In this document: positions 56,564 through 64,000 of the stretch, one piece after another | Position numbering within the stretch: position 1 is the first letter of the stretch | Layout of the letters: each line of letters starts with the position of its first letter | From: Stenotrophomonas bentonitica | Lineage (GTDB): Bacteria > Pseudomonadota > Gammaproteobacteria > Xanthomonadales > Xanthomonadaceae | Reading direction: 5' to 3' | DNA: 64,000 bases | NCBI RefSeq assembly: GCF_013185915.1 | Contig: NZ_JAAZUH010000001.1 | Span: 1,550,001-1,614,000, forward strand | Translations under genes and position numbers: made by a program | Notes under the pieces: model-generated | The model's input: the letters and a program-made list of their open reading frames with translations, nothing else | Database searches by the model: none | Told to the model about the DNA's origin: nothing

Positions 56564-57076
56564 TCAGAGGCTGCTGGCCCTCTGCACCAGTACCAGGCTG
56601 ACCGGGCCGTCATACAGGCCGGCCGCCGCGATCGGACCCGGCGTAGCCTGGGCGACGGTCAGCGGCATTTCGATGGAGGCCCCGGGAATGGCGCCGAGGA
56701 ACAGCTGGTCGGCAGTGAAGGCGATGGGCGCAACGCCCAGCTCGCGACCATTGAGGCTGACCGCCAGCGGGATGTCGGTGGCACCGGCGGCGGTGACCTT
56801 GGGCATCAGCACGGCCGGTTCGGCCAGCCGCACGTCCACATCCAGGCTGGTGTCGTTGGAGAACACGCGCACCCGTTCGCTCCAGCTGCCCAGCCCCTGC
56901 CCCGCGCGGTAGGGCATCTGCACGGCGTCGGGCAGCACGCTGCCATCGGCCTTGAGCAGCGACAGGGTCGGGTCGACGTTGGCCCAGACGGTGATGTGCG
57001 CTTCGGCGGCGTGGGCGGACAGTGCGGCGGTAAACAGCGCCAGGCCCAGCGCGGCCTGTTTCAGAGTGCGGTACAT
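56564..57076 (-). CDS. CS1/CblA-type major pilin
   Basis: A 170-residue secreted pilin with a signal peptide cut after AHA (residue 23). The mature protein shows the CS1 pattern: HITVWANVDPTLSLLKADGS near the N-terminus, then an Ig-like sandwich without cysteines, and the C-terminal GLYDGPVSLVLVQRASS matching the donor-strand-accepting end of CblA/CooA pilins. The absence of cysteines separates it from type 1 and P pilins. The start ATG at 57076 has AGGGAGAG about 10 nt upstream; longer in-frame starts are rejected. It is the first gene of the adhesion operon. Confidence 0.88.
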   Translation of the reverse strand: MYRTLKQAALGLALFTAALSAHAAEAHITVWANVDPTLSLLKADGSVLPDAVQMPYRAGQGLGSWSERVRVFSNDTSLDVDVRLAEPAVLMPKVTAAGATDIPLAVSLNGRELGVAPIAFTADQLFLGAIPGASIEMPLTVAQATPGPIAAAGLYDGPVSLVLVQRASSL

Positions 57077-57331
57077 GACGTTCTCTCCCTTGATGGATGT
57101 GCACCTCGCATGAGGTTGTCGACCAAGGTAGGCAGTGCGCTGCGGTGTCCACACGCAAGCATTCTTAAAGCCGGCGCAGCGCCGCTCGATCTGCGACAGC
57201 GCGCGCGATACCGCTGTATTTCAAGCGTTCCGAGCAGTTTCCAGTCAATCGCGTCGCTGCCTGTCGCTTGCTGCAAGGACAAAAAAAAACACCTCCTTTC
57301 GGAGGTGTTTTTTGACGCAACCAGCGCTGGA
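57077..57331. promoter_or_regulatory. Upstream region of the adhesion operon
   Basis: A 255-nt region that should contain the promoter of the fimbrial operon. The gltA terminator at its right end shields the operon from gltA transcription. I do not see a convincing sigma-70 promoter. Confidence 0.4.
57281..57313 (-). terminator. Terminator of gltA, bidirectional type
   Basis: Perfect 9-bp stem AACACCTCC/GGAGGTGTT with a TTTC loop, flanked by an A run of nine on the left and TTTTTT on the right. It works on the minus strand for gltA. Confidence 0.92.
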
Positions 57332-58609
<1,278 letters not shown>

Positions 58610-58929
58610 TGTGTGCGCTCCTCAGGGGAAGGCGCCCGCCCAAGCGCGTGGGGCGGGCACGTGAATGAAGTCCACAACCTGTGCTGTGGATCACGTCATT
58701 ATCGCACAGCAACATTTGACACGCCCTAGGACGGAAGTCGTAGAAGAACAGCCGCCGCGCCCTGTGCGCGCAAGCGCTGGCGGGCCAAAACCGGGCCGGA
58801 ATGGACACTGCGTTCCCGCGACCGGCGCAATTTATGAACCACCGTTCATCCGGCAGCAGGGTTCAGGCAGGCAAAAAAAAACAACGGCCGCCTGGGCGAC
58901 CGTTGTTTTCGTGCAGCAGGTTCGACCGC
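58610..58929. promoter_or_regulatory. Upstream region of gltA with CRP/Clp-like half match
   Basis: A 320-nt region without a gene. It holds a -10 candidate GATAAT on the minus strand (58703-58698) and TGTGCTGTGGATCACG at 58680-58695, which matches TGTGA-N6-TCACA except for the inner G/A ends. Its right end is the rpmE2 terminator. Confidence 0.4.
58873..58911 (-). terminator. Terminator of rpmE2
   Basis: Stem AACAACGGCCGCC/GGCGACCGTTGTT with one mismatch. On the minus strand it is followed by eight or more T residues. Confidence 0.88.
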
Positions 58930-59190
58930 TTACTCAGCAGCAGCCGCCGGCTTGCCGAAACGACGCTTGAACTTGTCGATACGGCCGCTGGTGTCGATCA
59001 CCTTGTGCTGGCCCGTGTAGAACGGGTGCGAGGCCGAGGAGATTTCGATCTTGACCAGCGGGTAATCCTTGCCGTCGGTCCAGGTCGTGGTTTCCTTGGT
59101 CGCAATGGTCGAACGCGACAGGATCTTGAAGTCAGAGGTGACGTCCTGGAAGACGACGTCACGGTAGTTCGGATGGATATCGGCCTTCAT
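58930..59190 (-). CDS. rpmE2: Ribosomal protein bL31, type B (zinc-free)
   Basis: An 86-residue large-subunit ribosomal protein. [17 protein letters not shown] and [24 protein letters not shown] are the bL31 signatures. The four cysteines of the zinc form are absent, so this is the C-minus type B paralogue that in other bacteria replaces the zinc form under zinc shortage. ATG at 59190 is preferred to a longer in-frame start. A strong sigma-70 promoter lies 40-70 nt upstream. No Zur box is obvious. Confidence 0.95.
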   Translation of the reverse strand: MKADIHPNYRDVVFQDVTSDFKILSRSTIATKETTTWTDGKDYPLVKIEISSASHPFYTGQHKVIDTSGRIDKFKRRFGKPAAAAE

Positions 59191-59230
59191 GGACACACCG
59201 TAATTTGAATAAGAAAAACGTAAGCGCGAC

Positions 59231-59259
59231 ATTATAGTCCCGGCGACCCACAAGGGCAA
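59231..59259 (-). promoter_or_regulatory. Sigma-70 promoter of rpmE2
   Basis: On the minus strand TTGCCC (59259-59254), a 17-nt spacer and a perfect TATAAT (59236-59231). Transcription would start near 59224, giving a leader of about 34 nt. Confidence 0.75.
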
Positions 59260-59300
59260 GCCGGGACCCGCGCTACATGAACAGGCCCGCCGTGGCGGCC

Positions 59301-60239
59301 TTACTGGACCCCGAGCGCGCTACGGACCTGGGCTTCAAAGCGCCCCTGGTCGTAGGCCATCAGCAGCTGGGTGTTGTCCGGCTGCCCGGTCTGGCGGTTC
59401 CAGTCGACAATGGTAGCACCGCGGGCATGGCCCGGGGCCAGTTCGACATTCAGCGGACGGGACTCGACCCGCAGCGCGCCTTCGGGCTGCAGCGCCCAGG
59501 CCATGGCCAGCGCGTCGGCGGCGAACCAGCGGTCGCCACGGCTGTCTTCGGACCAGAGCCGGGTCTGGCGCGAGATCAGCTCGTAGAAGCGGGCCTTGTC
59601 GCTGTCGGCGGCCAGCCAGCCTTCGACATCCTTGTGCAGCAGGCCGTGGGCCACGGTGGCTTCCCAGTCGGCCACTTCGATGTGCGGGAAGCCGGTGAAC
59701 ACCACGTGCGCCGCTTCCGGGTCGAAGGCGATGTTGAATTCGGCGGCCGGGGTGATGTTGCCGTGGCAGGTCACTGCCCCGCCCATCACCAGGAAGCGCT
59801 TCACGCGCTGCGGCAGGGTCGGGTCCAGCTTCAGCGCCAGGGCCAGGTTGGTCAGCGGGCCCAGTGCGACCAGGAACAGCTCGCCGGCGTACTGGTGGGA
59901 CAGGCGCAGGATCGCCAGCGCGGCATGTTCGGCTTCGGCCTGGCGCTGGGCGGCAGGCAGGTTGACGTCGCCGAAACCGTCGGCGCCATGCACGTGGGCG
60001 GCGTCGACGGACGGGTGCACCAGCGGTTCGGGGGTACCGGCGAACACCGGCACGTCTTCGCGGCCGGCGACTTCGCACAGCTTCAACGCATTGCGGACCG
60101 TGTGGTCCAGGCCGACATTGCCGGCGGCAATGGTGAGGCCGACCACGTCGTGGCGTTCGTCGGCAAAGGCCATCAACAGGGCCAGGGCGTCATCGACACC
60201 CGGATCGGTGTCGATCAACAGCGGAATCTTCTTGGACAT
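59301..60239 (-). CDS. Nucleoside hydrolase (IunH family)
   Basis: A 312-residue cytoplasmic hydrolase that splits nucleosides into base and ribose. The calcium site is [18 protein letters not shown] (DTDPGxDDA), with the later ligand region [13 protein letters not shown] and the active-site block [29 protein letters not shown]. The C-terminal His/Asp region ([13 protein letters not shown]) is typical. Purine versus pyrimidine preference is not decidable from these motifs. The gene stands alone between rpmE2 and recG. Confidence 0.93.
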   Translation of the reverse strand: MSKKIPLLIDTDPGVDDALALLMAFADERHDVVGLTIAAGNVGLDHTVRNALKLCEVAGREDVPVFAGTPEPLVHPSVDAAHVHGADGFGDVNLPAAQRQAEAEHAALAILRLSHQYAGELFLVALGPLTNLALALKLDPTLPQRVKRFLVMGGAVTCHGNITPAAEFNIAFDPEAAHVVFTGFPHIEVADWEATVAHGLLHKDVEGWLAADSDKARFYELISRQTRLWSEDSRGDRWFAADALAMAWALQPEGALRVESRPLNVELAPGHARGATIVDWNRQTGQPDNTQLLMAYDQGRFEAQVRSALGVQ

Positions 60240-60302
60240 GCGTGCCGTCTTGAATTAGCGGCAAGGGAATGTCGCACCCCTGCATGACAAATACAAGGCG
60301 GG

Positions 60303-62414
60303 TCAGGCGCCGGCGTATTTCACCGCGCTGCCGATCCAGCGATCCACGACCCGGTCCGCCACCGCGGGCTTCTCGCCCAGCAACCGCTCGGCCAGCGCGT
60401 GCACTTCCGGCAGCAGGTCGGCGTCGCGGGCCAGGTCGGCCATGCGGAAGCCGGCCAGGCCGGTCTGGCGGGTGCCGAGCAGTTCGCCAGGACCGCGCAG
60501 CTCCAGGTCCTTTTCGGCAATGACGAAGCCGTCGTTGGTCTGGCGCATGGTTTCCAGCCGTTCGCGCGCCATCGCCGACAGGCGTGCCTGGTACAGCAGC
60601 ACGCAGCGCGATACCGCCGAGCCGCGACCGACCCGGCCGCGCAGCTGGTGCAGCTGGGCCAGGCCGAGCCGCTCCGCATTCTCGATCACCATCAGCGAGG
60701 CATTGGGCACGTCCACGCCCACTTCAATGACCGTGGTGGCCACCAGCAGGTCGATCTCACCGGCCTTGAACGCGACCATGGTGGCCAGCTTCTCGCTGGC
60801 TTTCAGCCTCCCGTGTACCAGCCCCACCCGTACGCCGGGCAACAGCGCCTGCAGCGATTCGTAGGTCGCCTGGGCCGGGGTGGCATCGAGCTCGTCGTTC
60901 TCTTCGATCAGGGTGCACACCCAGTACACCTGCCGGCCTTCGCGGCAGGCCAGCGCGATGCGCTCGATCAGTTCGGGGCGGCGGTCGTTGTTGAGCGCCA
61001 CGGTCTGCACCGGGGTGCGACCGGGCGGCAGTTCGTCGATCGCCGACACGTCCAGGTCGGCGTATTCGGACATCGCCAGCGTGCGTGGAATCGGGGTGGC
61101 GGTCATCACCAGCTGGTGCGGCACGCTGCGCCCGCCCGCGCCCTTGTCGCGCAGCGCCAGGCGCTGGTGCACGCCGAAGCGGTGCTGCTCGTCGACGATG
61201 GCCAGCGCCAGGTCATGGAACACCACCGCGTCCTGCATCAGCGCGTGGGTGCCGACCACCACCTGGGCCTGGCCGTTGGCGACCTGCTCCAGCACCTTGC
61301 TGCGCGCCTTGCCTGTGACCTTGCCGGCCAGCCAGGCGACCTGCACGCCGAGCGGTTCGAGCCAGCCGCGCAGGTTGGTGAGGTGCTGTTCGGCGAGCAG
61401 TTCGGTCGGCGCGGCCAGCGCCACCTGCTTGCCCTGCTCCACCGCCAGCATCGCCGCCAGCGCGGCGACCACGGTCTTGCCGGAGCCGACATCGCCCTGC
61501 ACCAGCCGCAGCATCGGGCGCGGCTTGGCGAGGTCGTCGCGGATTTCGCCGAACACGCGCTTCTGCGCGCCGGTGAGCGCAAACGGCAATTGTTTGAGCA
61601 GGGCCTTGCACAGCCGCCCGGGCCCGGCCAGCGGCGGCGCGTGATGCGCCTGCAGTGCGATGCGCTGGCGGCGCAGGCTGAGGTGGTGGGCCAGCAGTTC
61701 TTCCAGCGCCAGCCGACGCTGTGCGGGATGGGTGCCGGCCGCGAGTGCGGCCAGGTTGGCGTCCGGCGGTGGCCGGTGCACGGTGAGCAGTGCGCTGCGC
61801 AGCGAGGGCAGCGCCAGGCCGTCGAGCCAGCTGGGCGGCAGCAGTTCCAGCGTGGACTCTTCGGGCAACCGGTCCAGGGCCTGGCCGATCAGCCGGCGCA
61901 GGGTGGCCGGGCCCATGCCCTCCACGGTGGGATATACCGGGTCCAGGCTGTCGCCCAGCGCCGGGTCGTCGTTGCGGCCGAGGATCTGGTAACTGGGGTG
62001 GACGATCTCCAGCCCCAGCTGGCCCGGCTTGGGCGTACCGAAGCAGCGCAGCCGGGTGCCGACCGCGAACTGCGCGACCTGCTGCTGGCGGAAGTGGAAG
62101 AAGCGCAGCACCAGGGTGCCCTGCCCTTCGTCTTCCACCGCAACCTTGAGCGTGGGCCGGAAGCGCATGCCGCGGTCGACCGCGACCACGCGCGCTTCGA
62201 CCTGCGCAGGCACGCCGTTGCGCAGGTCCTGGATGCGGGTCAGCGCGGTGCGGTCTTCATACCGCAGCGGCAGGTGCAGCCACAGGTCCTGCAGCGAGGC
62301 CAGGCCGCGTGCCGCCAGTTTGGCGGCCACGGCCGGGCCCACGCCGGCGAGCACCGCCAACGCGGTGTCGCCGGACGGCGCCAGCGCCGGGGTGACCGCC
62401 GACCTGCGTGCCAC
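60303..62414 (-). CDS. recG: ATP-dependent DNA helicase RecG
   Basis: A 703-residue helicase that remodels stalled replication forks and branched DNA. The wedge/OB domain occupies the first 200 residues. Helicase motifs are Walker A GDVGSGKT, motif Ia APTELLAEQH, Walker B VDEQHRFGV, motif III MTATPIPRTL, motif V VATTVIEVGVDVPNA and motif VI QLRGRVGRG. The C-terminal DLELRGPGELLGTRQTG is the RecG TRG region. The start is GTG at 62414, 8 nt after ridA. The order spoT-ridA-recG resembles the E. coli spoT operon. Confidence 0.97.
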   Translation of the reverse strand: MARRSAVTPALAPSGDTALAVLAGVGPAVAAKLAARGLASLQDLWLHLPLRYEDRTALTRIQDLRNGVPAQVEARVVAVDRGMRFRPTLKVAVEDEGQGTLVLRFFHFRQQQVAQFAVGTRLRCFGTPKPGQLGLEIVHPSYQILGRNDDPALGDSLDPVYPTVEGMGPATLRRLIGQALDRLPEESTLELLPPSWLDGLALPSLRSALLTVHRPPPDANLAALAAGTHPAQRRLALEELLAHHLSLRRQRIALQAHHAPPLAGPGRLCKALLKQLPFALTGAQKRVFGEIRDDLAKPRPMLRLVQGDVGSGKTVVAALAAMLAVEQGKQVALAAPTELLAEQHLTNLRGWLEPLGVQVAWLAGKVTGKARSKVLEQVANGQAQVVVGTHALMQDAVVFHDLALAIVDEQHRFGVHQRLALRDKGAGGRSVPHQLVMTATPIPRTLAMSEYADLDVSAIDELPPGRTPVQTVALNNDRRPELIERIALACREGRQVYWVCTLIEENDELDATPAQATYESLQALLPGVRVGLVHGRLKASEKLATMVAFKAGEIDLLVATTVIEVGVDVPNASLMVIENAERLGLAQLHQLRGRVGRGSAVSRCVLLYQARLSAMARERLETMRQTNDGFVIAEKDLELRGPGELLGTRQTGLAGFRMADLARDADLLPEVHALAERLLGEKPAVADRVVDRWIGSAVKYAGA

Positions 62415-62422
62415 GTGGCGTG

Positions 62423-62809
<387 letters not shown>

Positions 62810-62852
62810 GGGGAATCCAGGGTCGAAAAACAGAGTCCCCATTGTACCGGCG

Positions 62853-64000
62853 TTATTGTCGCCGCACCGACTGCACCACCGAGAGCCGGCGCAGCCTGCG
62901 CATGACCTCGGCCAGGTGGTTGCGGTCGCGGACCTGGATGTTGAAGGCCAGCACCGCGGCGTTGAAGTCGCGGTCCAGGTAATCCACCCGTTCGATGTTG
63001 GAATGGCTCTGTGCGATCGCCGCGGCGAGCTGCGCCAGCACGCCGGTGCCGTTCTCCACTTCCACCACCAGCGCGGTGTCGTAGTCGCCGGAGACGGTGG
63101 TGTCCCAGCCGATCGGCACCCAGCGTTCGGGCGACTTGCGCAGTTCGGCCAGGTTCGGGCAGTCCAGGCGGTGCACCACGATGCCCTTGCCGGCGGTGTG
63201 GTAGCCCATGATGTCGTCGCCGGGGATCGGCTGGCAGCAGTTGGCGAAGCTGACCACGCCGCGCTCGCTGCCGTTGATCAGGATCTTTTCCTGCGAGTGC
63301 TTCGAATGCGCGCCACCGCGCAGTTCGGCATAGGCCATCAGCGCCTGCGCAGCCTGGTTGGGCATCCAGTTGCCCAGTGCCACTTCGGCCAGCAGCGCTT
63401 CCAGGCGCGGGTAGCGGTGTTCGGCCAGGAACGCGTCCAGGCGTCCCTTGGGCAACCGCTCCAGCGAGCTGTCCATCGCTTCCAGCGCACGGTCCAGCAT
63501 GCGATGGCCCAGCTGCACGGCGTCTTCGTGCTCGAGCTGCTTGAGCTGGTGGCGTATCGCGGTACGCGCCTTGGAGCTGACCACGAATTCCAGCCACTGC
63601 GGCTTCGGCGTGGCCGAGCGCGCGGTGATCACTTCCACGGTCTGCCCGCTGACCAGCTTGGTGCGCAGCGGCACCAGTTTCTTGTCGACGCGCGAGGCCA
63701 CCGCCATGTTGCCGACGTCGGTGTGCACCGCATAGGCGAAGTCCAGCGCGGTGGAATTCCGCGGCAGGGCCAGGATCTTGCCCTTCGGCGTGAACAGGTA
63801 AACCTCGTCGGGGAACAGGTCGACCTTGACGTTGTCGAGGAACTCCAGCGACGAACCGGCCGCGCGCTGCGAGTCGATCAGTTCCACGATCCAGGCGTGG
63901 GCACGGCTTTGCGCGCTGTTGGGGCTGTCGCCGCCGAACTTGTAGGTCCAGTGCGCGGCCACGCCGCGTTCGGCAATCAGGTCCATTTCCTCGGTGCGGA
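62853..64000 (-). CDS. spoT: Bifunctional (p)ppGpp synthetase/hydrolase SpoT, C-terminal part
   Basis: Only the C-terminal 381 residues or so are in the window; the gene continues past the right edge. The visible part starts just after the synthetase domain (TEEMDLIAERGVAAHW). It contains the TGS domain (VDLFPDEVYLFTPKGKIL... TGQTVEVITA-like segment), a helical region, the conserved CC/ZFD segment (VSFANCCQPIPGDDIMGYH) and the C-terminal ACT domain (VEVENGTGVLAQLAAAIAQS). The operon order spoT-ridA-recG supports SpoT over RelA. Confidence 0.92.
   Translation of the reverse strand, partial: RTEEMDLIAERGVAAHWTYKFGGDSPNSAQSRAHAWIVELIDSQRAAGSSLEFLDNVKVDLFPDEVYLFTPKGKILALPRNSTALDFAYAVHTDVGNMAVASRVDKKLVPLRTKLVSGQTVEVITARSATPKPQWLEFVVSSKARTAIRHQLKQLEHEDAVQLGHRMLDRALEAMDSSLERLPKGRLDAFLAEHRYPRLEALLAEVALGNWMPNQAAQALMAYAELRGGAHSKHSQEKILINGSERGVVSFANCCQPIPGDDIMGYHTAGKGIVVHRLDCPNLAELRKSPERWVPIGWDTTVSGDYDTALVVEVENGTGVLAQLAAAIAQSHSNIERVDYLDRDFNAAVLAFNIQVRDRNHLAEVMRRLRRLSVVQSVRRQ

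Overview
The window is GC-rich chromosomal DNA from a member of the Lysobacteraceae (Xanthomonadaceae), most likely Stenotrophomonas. The evidence is the set of housekeeping genes and the many short intergenic palindromes carrying a terminal GTAG tetranucleotide, which match the SMAG family described from Stenotrophomonas maltophilia. No phage, IS transposase, CRISPR array, rRNA or tRNA gene was recognised. Almost all genes lie on the minus strand; the plus-strand genes are cysK, a macro-domain gene, ompW, an S1/P1 nuclease, an MBL-fold hydrolase, an acetyl-CoA hydrolase family gene and the PBP1A gene.

Layout. 1-3.3 kb: start of a secreted protein, an intergenic region with a terminator, a TrmH-family RNA methyltransferase and an AGCS alanine symporter. 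3.3-8.2 kb: RND efflux adaptor, permease and GNAT acetyltransferase in one overlapping operon, without an outer-membrane channel gene. 8.2-11.2 kb: large palindrome, TonB-dependent copper receptor and a Met/His-rich DUF2946 protein. 11.5-14.3 kb: CysB-like regulator divergent from cysK, then an O-acetyl-ADP-ribose deacetylase. 14.3-23.6 kb: class I aldolase, pyk, pgk and gap, with a DUF2339/DUF3999 membrane-protein pair between pgk and gap; tkt follows at 31-33 kb. 23.7-30.4 kb: ompW behind a perfect FNR/Anr-type box, S1/P1 nuclease, MBL hydrolase, a BlaI/M56/TonB-domain signalling operon and a long acetyl-CoA hydrolase family protein. 30.4-31.1 kb: non-coding island bounded by about 91-nt inverted repeats. 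33-41.5 kb: dicarboxylate/amino-acid symporter and a complete moxR-DUF58-DUF4381-batA-batBC-batD operon. 41.6-49.4 kb: pilMNOPQ divergent from mrcA (PBP1A). 50.3-57.1 kb: a five-gene adhesion operon. 57.3-64 kb: gltA, rpmE2, nucleoside hydrolase, recG, ridA and the 3' part of spoT.

The most unusual system is the adhesion operon. It encodes a CS1/cable-type (alternate, alpha-clade) pilin, its usher, a CfaE/CblD-like tip subunit and its periplasmic chaperone, followed after 11 nt by a YadA-like trimeric autotransporter. Two normally separate surface-adhesion machines therefore appear to share one transcript, and the chaperone is fourth in the order rather than first or second. Other points worth following are the DUF2339/DUF3999 pair inside the glycolytic cluster, the inverted-repeat island, the BlaI operon with overlapping palindromes, and a BatB protein with an altered metal-site motif.
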